Assembly: GCA_964531265.1 (NCBI GenBank)
Contig: CAZHDW010000006.1
Location: forward strand, 1 to 64,000
From: Hominenteromicrobium sp964531265
GTDB taxonomy: Bacteria > Bacillota > Clostridia > Oscillospirales > Acutalibacteraceae
DNA length: 64,000 nt
Direction of reading: 5' to 3'
In this document: positions 44,413-51,948 of the stretch, one piece after another
How positions within the stretch are numbered: the first letter of the stretch is position 1
Layout of the letters: the number at the start of each line of letters is the position of its first letter
Translations under genes and position numbers: made by a program
The notes under the pieces: generated by a model
Database searches by the model: none
Seen by the model: the letters and a program-made list of their open reading frames with translations, nothing else
Told to the model about the DNA's origin: nothing

Positions 44413-44534
44413 AGGGTTCATCCTCCTATTGTAATATATAAATTGCTGCGCTTGCGCACAGAAATTTACAAAAATTAAATCTGCAAGAGACAGTGATTAA
44501 GGCTTCATGGTCGCTGAGATTCGCAGATAAAGAG

Positions 44535-44563
44535 ATTATATCATACGATATCGCAAGAATCAA
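44535..44563 (-). promoter_or_regulatory. Proximal opp promoter candidate
   Basis: Minus strand TTGATT, 17 bases, TATAAT; leader of about 115 bases to oppA. Confidence 0.5.
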
Positions 44564-44637
44564 GATATAAACCTCTTTTTTTAATGTTTTTTATTAAGTT
44601 TTCGCTCAATCTCTCACCGTATTATCATATTAAAGTG

Positions 44638-44666
44638 ATTATATCATTGCAATTATTAATTGTCAA
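44638..44666 (-). promoter_or_regulatory. Distal opp promoter, full sigma-A consensus, with palindrome
   Basis: Minus strand TTGACA, exactly 17 bases, TATAAT: a perfect consensus. A 13-base palindrome CAATTA-T-TAATTG (44650-44662) overlaps the spacer and -35, a good place for a repressor. Confidence 0.7.
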
Positions 44667-44742
44667 TTGCGCAAAAGGGCTTGTTTTGCTTTCTATTAAA
44701 TTAATGGCATTTTTAAGTTATTAAAAAAATCCAAATTACCTA

Positions 44743-44773
44743 TTGACTTGGTGCGCACTCCAGGTTGTATCAT
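44743..44773 (+). promoter_or_regulatory. Weak promoter candidate for aldo/keto reductase
   Basis: TTGACT followed after 19 bases by TATCAT. The spacing is long, so the call is tentative. Confidence 0.3.
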
Positions 44774-44809
44774 TATATCGCAGATAAACTATTTCAAGGA
44801 GGAGTTCAC

Positions 44810-45961
44810 ATGATCTACAGAGATCTGCTTGGAGACAAGGTTTCACTGCTCGGCTTCGGCGCTATGCGTCTTCCCCCTATCGATCCTGCCAATCCGCGCG
44901 GCGGTATCAATAAGGAAGAAGCCATCGCGCTCATCCGCAAGGCATACGAAAGCGGCGTCAATTATTTTGACACAGCATATGTCTACGGCGGCGGCCAGTC
45001 GGAGATCATTCTCGGTGAAGCACTCAGCATCTATCCGCGCGATACATATTATGTTGCAACCAAATTTCCGGGGCTTCATCCGCCGGAGGGCGGCTGGACA
45101 ATGGAAAAGGTCAAGGAGACCTTTGATGAGCAGCTTAAAAAGCTGCAGATGGACTATGTCGATTTCTATCTGCTGCACGGTATAATGGAAAGCGACTATC
45201 ACCTGTACAACGATCCAAATGTTCCGCTTGCGGATTATTTCCATGAGCAGAAGCAGGCCGGCAGAATCAGACACTTTGGCTTCTCTTCCCACGGTAAGGT
45301 GGATCAGCTTCAGAAGGTGCTCGATTGGAAGGACTATTTTGAGTTCTGCCAGATACAGCTCAATTACCTTGACTGGACCTTGCAGGATGCCAAGGGTCAG
45401 TATGACCTTCTGACAAAGAATAATATACCCGTTATTGTAATGGAGCCCGTGCGCGGAGGAAGACTTGCCGACCTCGGCGAGGAAAACAACGCTCTGTTGA
45501 AGGCTGCACGCCCGAATGACTCTATTGCTTCATGGGCACTGCGCTTTGCGGCATCCCAGCCGAATGTAAAGGTGATTCTCTCCGGCATGTCCACTCAGGA
45601 GCAGCTTGCGGATAACCTCGGAACATTTTCCGAGAACGAGCTTCTCAGCAGTTATGAGCTTGACCTGCTGCTCAACAAGATTGTTCCGTCGATGGCACAG
45701 CTTGTCCCCTGCACCGGCTGCCGCTATTGCTGTGAGGGCTGCCCCGCAGAGTTGAACATTCCGGCACTTATTTCGCTTTATAATGAGCTCTCGTTCAGCC
45801 CGAGATCCTTCTATCTCGGCTCGCTCAAGGAAAACGACATGCCGCATAACTGCGTCGGCTGCGGAGCATGTATGTCTGTATGTCCTCAGGGTATCAATAT
45901 TCCCGAGATAATGCAGAAGCTTGCAGCAAAAATAGACGAGATTAAGGCACAAAGAGGTTAA
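44810..45961 (+). CDS. Aldo/keto reductase with C-terminal ferredoxin domain
   Basis: A 383-residue cytoplasmic oxidoreductase. The AKR barrel shows GFGAMRLP, the catalytic region NYFDTAYVYGGGQSE with Asp and Tyr, and YYVATKFPG with Lys. The C-terminal ~70 residues hold two Cys clusters, CTGCRYCCEGCP and NCVGCGACMSVCP, as in a 2[4Fe-4S] or split-cluster ferredoxin. This fused type is widespread in anaerobes, and electrons may pass to or from ferredoxin; the substrate is unknown. Start ATG at 44810, 7 bases after AAGGAGG. Single-gene transcript ended by a strong terminator. Confidence 0.93.
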   Translation: MIYRDLLGDKVSLLGFGAMRLPPIDPANPRGGINKEEAIALIRKAYESGVNYFDTAYVYGGGQSEIILGEALSIYPRDTYYVATKFPGLHPPEGGWTMEKVKETFDEQLKKLQMDYVDFYLLHGIMESDYHLYNDPNVPLADYFHEQKQAGRIRHFGFSSHGKVDQLQKVLDWKDYFEFCQIQLNYLDWTLQDAKGQYDLLTKNNIPVIVMEPVRGGRLADLGEENNALLKAARPNDSIASWALRFAASQPNVKVILSGMSTQEQLADNLGTFSENELLSSYELDLLLNKIVPSMAQLVPCTGCRYCCEGCPAELNIPALISLYNELSFSPRSFYLGSLKENDMPHNCVGCGACMSVCPQGINIPEIMQKLAAKIDEIKAQRG

Positions 45962-45971
45962 AAAACACTGT

Positions 45972-46007
45972 GAGGGCAAGCGTGACTATGCTTGCCCTCA
46001 ATTTTTT
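45972..46007 (+). terminator. Terminator of aldo/keto reductase gene
   Basis: 10-bp perfect stem GAGGGCAAGC/GCTTGCCCTC, 8-nt loop, followed by A then six Ts. Confidence 0.9.
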
Positions 46008-46027
46008 ACAAAGTTTGAAAATAATGC

Positions 46028-46056
46028 TTGACTTTTTGTATATTGCCTGATATAAT
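46028..46056 (+). promoter_or_regulatory. Promoter of tRNA-Leu
   Basis: TTGACT, 17 bases, TATAAT; transcription would start about 6 bases before the tRNA. Confidence 0.8.
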
Positions 46057-46068
46057 AACCATTGTTGA

Positions 46069-46152
46069 GCGCGAGTGCTGGAATTGGCAGACAGGCACGT
46101 TTGAGGGGCGTGTGTCTCTGACGTACGGGTTCAAGTCCCGTTTCGCGCACCA
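46069..46152 (+). tRNA. tRNA-Leu (anticodon GAG), CCA encoded
   Basis: 84 bases fold as a class II tRNA. Acceptor GCGCGAG pairs with TTCGCGC (last pair G-U), the D arm contains AATTGGCAGAC, and the anticodon stem CACGT/GCGTG encloses loop TTGAGGG, giving anticodon GAG and G37. A long variable arm follows, then T arm ACGGG-TTCAAGT-CCCGT, discriminator A and encoded CCA. It reads CUC/CUU. It has its own promoter and terminator. Confidence 0.95.
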
Positions 46153-46184
46153 AACCGAGTATCCTTTTGGATACTCGGTTTTTT
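46153..46184 (+). terminator. Terminator of tRNA-Leu
   Basis: 12-bp perfect stem AACCGAGTATCC/GGATACTCGGTT with TTTT loop, followed by a T-rich run. It begins directly after CCA. Confidence 0.9.
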
Positions 46185-46257
46185 GTTTTTTCTATGGATT
46201 TTTGAAAAGAGCTGTAGTATACTTTGGGTTAGAAAACAACCTGGGAGGTCAGGATTT

Positions 46258-47598
46258 ATGTGCAGAACAATGTTTATAACAAATAATTTCGGAGAATATA
46301 TCGAAAGAGATGTTTTTTCCGGCATATCGCTTTCCGGTATTGATACTGTTCTTCCCGAGCGTGAAGTCAATAACGACAGCTTTATCGGATACGGCGTTGC
46401 TATAACAGGTTCATCGTGCTATAACCTCATGAAAATGGAGCCAACCGAAAGACATGAGCTTCTTACAAGGCTTTACGGCAAGGACGGACTTCATTTCGGC
46501 ATCGGACGCCTTACAATCGGCGCAAGTGACTACTCCCCCGAGCTGTATACATATGACGACACCTTCGGAGATACCGAGCTAAAGGATTTTTCAATTGACC
46601 GTGACAGAAAATACGTTATCCCGATCATAAAGGAGATTCTTGATATCGTGCCGGATATAAAGCTTTTTGCATCACCGTGGTCTCCCCCGGGTTGGATGAA
46701 GACCGGCGGCAGCATCGGCGGCGGCTACATGCGGGAAAAGTATATTGAGACATATACCGAATACTTTGTAAAGTACATTCAGGCCTATGCCGCTGAAGGA
46801 ATCAATATTTACGCCGTAACAGTTCAAAACGAAACCCAGACCTCTCAGGACGGCAGAATGCCCGCCTGCATCTGGCATCCCGATATCGAGGCGCGCTTCA
46901 TCTGCACACTCAGGGATAAATTCGACGCCTGTAGCATAACAACTGAGATCTGGTGCCACGACCATAATTTCTCCGACGCCGGAAATATCGACTGGTATAT
47001 GCAGGAATACTGTGATCTGAGACAAAAATGCTCCGGTATCGCTTTTCATTATTACTCCGGCTGCATAGAACAGACTGCATTTTTGAAGGAGAAATATTCC
47101 TCCCTTAAGCTGCACTTCACCGAGGGCGGGCCGAGACTTTACGATAACTATTCAACCGACTGGTGCAAGTGGGGCCTTATGCTCATTAAGGCTTTGAACA
47201 ACGGATATTCCTCCTTCACCGGCTGGAATCTCATGCTTGATGAAACCGGCGGCCCAGATGTCGGCCCGTTCTACTGTGCCGGACTTGTCACCAGAAATTC
47301 TCAGGACGGCTCGCTTTCCTACAGCGGCCAGTACAAGGCTTTCCGTCATTTTGAGTGCATAACTGCGGATTCGGTCATTCATCCGCTGAGGATCACTCCC
47401 CACGGCATATGCATGTCACAGTTCCCCACAGCTGAGGCATTGAGGCCGGACGGCTGCCTGGTAGAAAACCCCGACGGAAAAAGCTTTCTCATCCTGGTTA
47501 ATCCGACCGAGCAGAAGTCCCAGCTACAGTATAATATCAACGGAGAAAGCCTTTACATAGAGCTTCTCCCCAAGACCCTGGCCACCATAGAGCTGTAA
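46258..47598 (+). CDS. Glycoside hydrolase family 30 (glucosylceramidase-like), cytoplasmic
   Basis: A retaining GH30 beta-glycosidase of 446 residues. The catalytic acid/base Glu is in VTVQNETQ (E192) and the nucleophile in LHFTEGGPR (E289); also FASPWSPPGWMKTGG and a short C-terminal beta-sandwich (residues ~390-446). There is no signal peptide, so it acts inside the cell on imported glycosides. Start ATG at 46258, 8 bases after GGGAGGT; the frame extends upstream into the tRNA terminator. Substrate could be beta-glucosides, beta-1,6-glucan or beta-xyloside; undecided. Confidence 0.9.
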   Translation: MCRTMFITNNFGEYIERDVFSGISLSGIDTVLPEREVNNDSFIGYGVAITGSSCYNLMKMEPTERHELLTRLYGKDGLHFGIGRLTIGASDYSPELYTYDDTFGDTELKDFSIDRDRKYVIPIIKEILDIVPDIKLFASPWSPPGWMKTGGSIGGGYMREKYIETYTEYFVKYIQAYAAEGINIYAVTVQNETQTSQDGRMPACIWHPDIEARFICTLRDKFDACSITTEIWCHDHNFSDAGNIDWYMQEYCDLRQKCSGIAFHYYSGCIEQTAFLKEKYSSLKLHFTEGGPRLYDNYSTDWCKWGLMLIKALNNGYSSFTGWNLMLDETGGPDVGPFYCAGLVTRNSQDGSLSYSGQYKAFRHFECITADSVIHPLRITPHGICMSQFPTAEALRPDGCLVENPDGKSFLILVNPTEQKSQLQYNINGESLYIELLPKTLATIEL

Positions 47599-47631
47599 AG
47601 CTACTCACCTTAACGCAGAGGAGGCAAACAA

Positions 47632-48330
47632 ATGAGGAGCGACGAATTCATTGACCTTTACAAGCAGCTTGAGGATGAGCTGGAGGCAAAGTATTCCGGT
47701 AAAAAGAGAAGCTCATCCAGTGTTGTCTTTGAATATATTAAAAGCATCGACAGCGCACCCGTGCGCGATGAGCTGAACGTGTGCCGGGAGATCAGGAATC
47801 TCATTGCTCACACTGCAGATATCGGCGGCGAACCGGTAGTCGAGCCGAGTGAGCAGGTCATACTGACGCTGAAAAAAATATTGGAGTTTGTCAAGCGACC
47901 GCCACTTGCCTTGGAATTTGCCACTCCATTCAAAAGCATACTCTCGGCACATTTGAACGATGATCTTTTTTCAACGATGGCAAAGATGGAAAAGCGCGGC
48001 TTTTCGCACATACCGATTATTGATAAAAAGCGCTTCGTTGGTGTTTTCAGTGTATCTACGATTTTCTCCTGTGTTCTGCACGACCCGGATGTGAATATAT
48101 CCGAGGCCTCCACGATACGCGACCTTGCACGCCTACTGCCGCCCGAGCAGCACATGGATAACTATGTTTTTGTGGATGCCGATACCACCCGTGAGGGCGT
48201 CAAGGCCATTTTCAACAGGATGAGCGGACAGAATCGCCGCGTCTCGGTTATCTTCATAACACAGCACGGCAGACACGATGAGCCGCTGCTCGGTATGCTG
48301 ACCCCATGGGACATAATGAAGCCCGATTGA
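47632..48330 (+). CDS. Two-CBS-domain protein with HEPN-like RNxxxH motif
   Basis: A 232-residue cytoplasmic protein. The helical N-terminus (1-~95) contains CREIRNLIAH, matching the RNxxxH signature of HEPN domains (R55, H60). Two CBS domains follow (FSTMAKMEKRGFSHIPIIDKKRFVGVFSVSTI and EGVKAIFNRMSGQNRRVSVIFITQHG), which normally sense adenine nucleotides. GAGGAGG precedes ATG. It lies 33 bases after the GH30 gene and may be cotranscribed. No MNT-type antitoxin gene is adjacent. A nucleotide-sensing regulator or RNase is possible; the HEPN assignment is tentative. Confidence 0.75.
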   Translation: MRSDEFIDLYKQLEDELEAKYSGKKRSSSSVVFEYIKSIDSAPVRDELNVCREIRNLIAHTADIGGEPVVEPSEQVILTLKKILEFVKRPPLALEFATPFKSILSAHLNDDLFSTMAKMEKRGFSHIPIIDKKRFVGVFSVSTIFSCVLHDPDVNISEASTIRDLARLLPPEQHMDNYVFVDADTTREGVKAIFNRMSGQNRRVSVIFITQHGRHDEPLLGMLTPWDIMKPD

Positions 48331-48355
48331 TCACGGCGGATGTACATCTGCTTTC

Positions 48356-48384
48356 TTGCAAATCTCTTATTGATATGCTATAAT
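48356..48384 (+). promoter_or_regulatory. Probable promoter of zinc dehydrogenase gene
   Basis: TTGCAA, 17 bases, TATAAT with TGC in front (extended -10). Confidence 0.7.
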
Positions 48385-48457
48385 TTCTCAGGTACTCAAA
48401 GAACTGTATAGCGCAGGCTTTATAATAAATCCTTATTAATTTACAGGAGGTAATTTT

Positions 48458-49483
48458 ATGCTACAGCAGGTAATGACAGCTCCGGGTGTCATAGAATTCA
48501 GAGAGATCGAAACTCCTTCTCCGAAGGCCGGCGAGGTTCTCGTTAAGATCATGGAGATCGGCGTATGCGGATCGGATATTCATGTCTGGCACGGAAAGCA
48601 CCCTTTCACCAGCTATCCCGTGACTCAGGGACACGAGGTCTCCGGCGAGATATGTGCTCTCGGTGAAGGCGTTACGGAGTTTAAGCTCGGCCAGAAGGTT
48701 ACAATTCAGCCCCAGGTGGTTTGCGGAAAATGCCATCCGTGCCGCCATGGAAAATATAACCTGTGCGAGGAGCTCAAGGTAATGGGCTTCCAGACCACCG
48801 GTGTGGCTTCCGAATACTTTGCAGTCGACGCAAAGAAGGTCACTCCCCTGCCCGACACCATGAGCTTTGATGAGGGCGCAATGATCGAGCCCCTTGCCGT
48901 TGCAGTTCACGCTGTACGTAAATTCGGCGATATGAACGGAATGAAGGTCGCAGTGCTCGGAGCCGGCCCGATAGGTATACTGGTAGCTCAGGCTGCTAAG
49001 GGAATGGGCGCCGAAAGCGTTCTCATCACCGATGTCAGCGATGTTCGTCTCGAAAAAGCCAAGGAATGCGGTATCGATTTCTGCGTAAACACTGCAAACG
49101 CTGATTTCGGCGATGCACTTGTCGAATTCTTCGGCCCGGACAAGGCAGACGTCATCTATGACTGTGCAGGCAACAATATCACAATGGGTCAGGCCATTAA
49201 GTACGCAAGAAAGGGCAGTACAATCATTCTGGTAGCTGTTTTTGCCGGAATGGCAAATGTCGATCTCGCTGTGCTCAACGACCACGAGCTTGACCTCAAC
49301 ACCACTATGATGTACCGCAACGAGGACTATATTGACGCGATACAGCTTGTAAATGACGGTAAGGTAAAGCTTCAGCCGCTCGTTTCAAAGCATTTTGCAT
49401 TCCGTGATTATGCAGAGGCCTATCGCTATATAGATGAAAATCGCGAAACAACCATGAAGGTTATCATAAACGTTCAGGAATAA
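48458..49483 (+). CDS. Zinc-dependent alcohol/polyol dehydrogenase (MDR family)
   Basis: Medium-chain dehydrogenase of 341 residues, similar to sorbitol, threonine or butanediol dehydrogenases. Catalytic zinc ligands: CGSDIH and GHEVSG plus IEPLAV; structural zinc: CGKCHPCRHGKYNLC; NAD-binding GAGPIGILVAQ. The Asp after the second Rossmann strand (LITDVSDVRLEKAKE) predicts NAD over NADP. ATG after CAGGAGG. The following ArsP-like gene starts 43 bases later and is probably cotranscribed. Substrate unresolved. Confidence 0.93.
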   Translation: MLQQVMTAPGVIEFREIETPSPKAGEVLVKIMEIGVCGSDIHVWHGKHPFTSYPVTQGHEVSGEICALGEGVTEFKLGQKVTIQPQVVCGKCHPCRHGKYNLCEELKVMGFQTTGVASEYFAVDAKKVTPLPDTMSFDEGAMIEPLAVAVHAVRKFGDMNGMKVAVLGAGPIGILVAQAAKGMGAESVLITDVSDVRLEKAKECGIDFCVNTANADFGDALVEFFGPDKADVIYDCAGNNITMGQAIKYARKGSTIILVAVFAGMANVDLAVLNDHELDLNTTMMYRNEDYIDAIQLVNDGKVKLQPLVSKHFAFRDYAEAYRYIDENRETTMKVIINVQE

Positions 49484-49526
49484 TCCTTTTTTTGAACCGA
49501 TAATATACAACGATACGGAGATGTAA

Positions 49527-50384
49527 ATGGTAATTTTAGAAGAAATCATACACCTTATATGGCACGCACTGTTGGACGCATTGAAGACCCTCCCCTTTCT
49601 GTTTTTGGCATATTTCCTGATAGAATATCTTGAACATAAGGGCAATAAAAAGCTTGAACGCAGTCTGCAAAAGCTCGGCCCATTCGGCCCGATAGGCGGA
49701 GCGCTCATGGGAATAATCCCCCAATGCGGTTTTTCCGTTGCTGCATCGAATTTCTATGCCGGCAGGATCATATCAGTCGGCACTTTGATAGCAGTTTATC
49801 TTTCAACCAGTGACGAGGCCATACCCATCCTGCTTTCTCAGCCGGAAATGCGCCGCTATATACTGCCCATGATGGCTGTCAAGTTCATCTCCGCCGTAGT
49901 ATTCGGATTTATAATCGACTTTGTTGTCAAAAAGCTTATGAAGCCCGATGAAGAGCCGCCCTTTGAGGAGCTCTGCTATGAATGCGACTGTGACCACCTC
50001 GGAGTGCTGCGTTCGGCACTCCACCATACCGTGAAGATCTTTACATTCCTGTTCATAGTGAATCTGGTCATGGAGTGTGCCATACATTTCATCGGTGAGG
50101 ACAGTATCTCCGAGCTTCTGCTGCATGGCAGTGTCTTCCAGCCGCTCTTGACCGCACTTATCGGCCTTATTCCAAACTGCGCCTCCTCTGTTATATTAAC
50201 AGAGCTTTTCACTGCCGGCAGCCTGGAATTCGGCTCATGCATAGCCGGTCTCTGTGCCGGTGCGGGCACGGGCGTTGTCGTACTCTTCCGCACTAACAGG
50301 CGTCCCAAGGAAGACCTTGCTATTCTTGCCACGCTTTATTTTGCGGCAGTCATTACCGGCATGGTAATAAATTTGTTATTCTAA
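49527..50384 (+). CDS. Putative ArsP-type heavy-metal permease
   Basis: A 285-residue polytopic membrane protein of the putative 10-TM metal exporter (ArsP_2) type. Two halves repeat the same motif: LMGIIPQCGFSVAAS and ALIGLIPNCASSVILTE, each with a Pro-x-Cys in the membrane, as in an inverted-repeat transporter. A Cys-rich cytoplasmic loop (CYECDCDHLG) lies between them. Often annotated as arsenic efflux protein; no arsR or other arsenic gene is nearby, so the metal is unknown. Confidence 0.8.
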   Translation: MVILEEIIHLIWHALLDALKTLPFLFLAYFLIEYLEHKGNKKLERSLQKLGPFGPIGGALMGIIPQCGFSVAASNFYAGRIISVGTLIAVYLSTSDEAIPILLSQPEMRRYILPMMAVKFISAVVFGFIIDFVVKKLMKPDEEPPFEELCYECDCDHLGVLRSALHHTVKIFTFLFIVNLVMECAIHFIGEDSISELLLHGSVFQPLLTALIGLIPNCASSVILTELFTAGSLEFGSCIAGLCAGAGTGVVVLFRTNRRPKEDLAILATLYFAAVITGMVINLLF

Positions 50385-50389
50385 TAACC

Positions 50390-50429
50390 AAAGACCGCCG
50401 GGATGAAAAAACATCTGGCGGTCTTTTTT
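50390..50429 (+). terminator. Terminator of ArsP-like gene
   Basis: 10-bp stem AAAGACCGCC/GGCGGTCTTT with an inner GATG/CATC pair around AAAAAA, followed by Ts. Confidence 0.88.
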
Positions 50430-50438
50430 AACTACCGA

Positions 50439-50468
50439 TAGACTTTATTTCCTTTTCCACTATATAAT
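50439..50468 (+). promoter_or_regulatory. Probable promoter of OB-fold/amidohydrolase operon
   Basis: TAGACT, 18 bases, TATAAT; leader of about 85 bases. Confidence 0.45.
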
Positions 50469-50558
50469 CGTACATATAAGCGGCGAGGGTTATTAAGAAT
50501 AAAACGGCGATATTCATCATATCAGCCGAAAATCAATTAACCATGGAGGAACAAAAAA

Positions 50559-50978
50559 ATGAGTGAAACTTTAAAATTCTATCCAAAACATCCGTCATCT
50601 GAAAAAACAAACCTGATTGAGACCACTCCAATGCCGATTTTAGCGCAGGACGCTCCTTTTTCCGCAAAAACACTTTGCGAGGAGTTCCGCTCCGATTTGA
50701 ACAGCGCGCTTGAAATATATGAGGATAAGCGCTTCGAAGTAACCGGTGTCGCGATAAAGGTAGGCCCGGATGTACACAACAAGCCCTCCATTGAGCTCTC
50801 CGACAACGTTGGCGGAGAAACCTATGCGCTGACAATTTTCCCCACAGAAGACCATTACTCCAAGGTATCGGTCGGCGACATTGTAACGGTTCGCGCCAAT
50901 TACCTTGTTCTTTCAAATCAGTTCGGTGTTGTCATGAAGTACAGCGAGCTTGTCAATGTGGAGAAAGCCAATGCTTGA
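50559..50978 (+). CDS. OB-fold (tRNA_anti-like) protein
   Basis: A 139-residue cytoplasmic protein with no signal peptide. From about residue 38 it matches the tRNA_anti-like OB-fold pattern: AKTLCEEFRSDLNSALEIYEDKRFEVTGVAIKVGPD, a central strand SIELSDNVGGETYALTIF, and VSVGDIVTVRANYL. Such proteins may bind nucleic acid, but none here is shown. ATG follows GGAGG with 9 bases. The end overlaps the next gene by 8 bases, so the three-gene operon is tightly coupled. Confidence 0.75.
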   Translation: MSETLKFYPKHPSSEKTNLIETTPMPILAQDAPFSAKTLCEEFRSDLNSALEIYEDKRFEVTGVAIKVGPDVHNKPSIELSDNVGGETYALTIFPTEDHYSKVSVGDIVTVRANYLVLSNQFGVVMKYSELVNVEKANA

Positions 50979-51948
50979 GCTGCGTTATCCCCTCTATGAC
51001 GGCAAAAAAATATGGGCAAGCGCAGCGGTAACGGTGGAAAATGGTATTATCACAGCCGTCAGTGAATGTGATCCGTCATCCTGCAGACAGGGCTTTCTGA
51101 TGCCCTGCTTGATCGACGCTCATGTTCATATGGGCACAATGTCCCATGTGGAGGCAATGCTTCGTAACGGCGTGACAGCTGTCTGTGATGTCAGCGCATC
51201 GGAAGCTCTGATAAGCTCTTCCGACAAGCTTGATATTATCGGCTCGGGCGGTATGGCAATGGGTGTCATTGTAAACCCCAGGAGCTATGTGAAGCAAGCT
51301 GCTGCCAACGGTGCAAAATATATAAAAGTGCTGTTGTTCAACGCTCTCTCAATAGGAAAACCCGCGCTATGTGGTATTGTCAGGGAGGCACATGCTCAGG
51401 GCTTGAAGGTGGCCGTCCATGCCACCGAGATCACAACCGTCAATCAGGCAATCGATGCCAACGCCGATATCCTTCTGCATGTTCCGATGAAAGAAAGGCT
51501 TTCGGAAGAGACTGCTGCCAAAATTGCAGAAAAAGGCATTGCAGTTGCTCCTACACTGATAATGATGGAGACCTTTGCGCACAGCGGCAAAAACGGCTAT
51601 GAGCCTGCTCATTATCAAAATGCCGAATACGCTGTAAGTCTGCTCAGAGATCACGGCGTTTCCATACTGGCCGCTACAGATGCAAATCCGGGTTCATTCG
51701 CACCGGCAGTGGGCTACGGAGATACTCTGCATCGCGAAATGGAGCTGCTCGTCAAAGCCGGTATGACACCGCTCGAGGTGTTGGGCTGTGCAACCTCGGC
51801 CAATGCCGATGCTTTTGAACTGAATTGCGGCAAAATCGCACCTGGTTCACCGGCAAATATGCTCCTTATCAACGGTCGCCCCGATAAGGATATCCGCGAC
51901 ATAGGCAGAATTCAGAACATCTGGGTAAAAGGAGAAATTCTGAAATGA
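50971..51948 (+). CDS. Amidohydrolase (imidazolonepropionase/prolidase-like)
   Basis: A 325-residue metal-dependent amidohydrolase. Ligands are visible in order: LIDAHVHMG (HxH), a lysine in AKYIKVLLF that could be carboxylated, KVAVHATE, ILLHVPM and the Asp in LAATDANPGS; a C-terminal composite beta-sandwich strand follows (GSPANMLLINGRPDKDIRDI). A complete active site suggests a working hydrolase on a cyclic amide or dipeptide. Start ATG at 50971 after GGAG, overlapping the OB-fold gene. Confidence 0.88.
   Translation: MLELRYPLYDGKKIWASAAVTVENGIITAVSECDPSSCRQGFLMPCLIDAHVHMGTMSHVEAMLRNGVTAVCDVSASEALISSSDKLDIIGSGGMAMGVIVNPRSYVKQAAANGAKYIKVLLFNALSIGKPALCGIVREAHAQGLKVAVHATEITTVNQAIDANADILLHVPMKERLSEETAAKIAEKGIAVAPTLIMMETFAHSGKNGYEPAHYQNAEYAVSLLRDHGVSILAATDANPGSFAPAVGYGDTLHREMELLVKAGMTPLEVLGCATSANADAFELNCGKIAPGSPANMLLINGRPDKDIRDIGRIQNIWVKGEILK

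Larger units (their letters stand above)
44413..44809. other. Divergent intergenic region between oppA and aldo/keto reductase
   Basis: 397 AT-rich bases. It holds two predicted opp promoters (44535-44563 and 44638-44666), a palindrome on the distal -35, a weak plus-strand promoter candidate (44743-44773), and a leader of 115-220 bases for oppA. No known riboswitch or small RNA was recognised in the leader. Confidence 0.65.

Noticed and set aside
46069..46152. tRNA-Leu as an integration site of a mobile element
   Set aside because: No integrase, direct repeat of the tRNA 3' end, or atypical gene block is present downstream; the following genes look resident.
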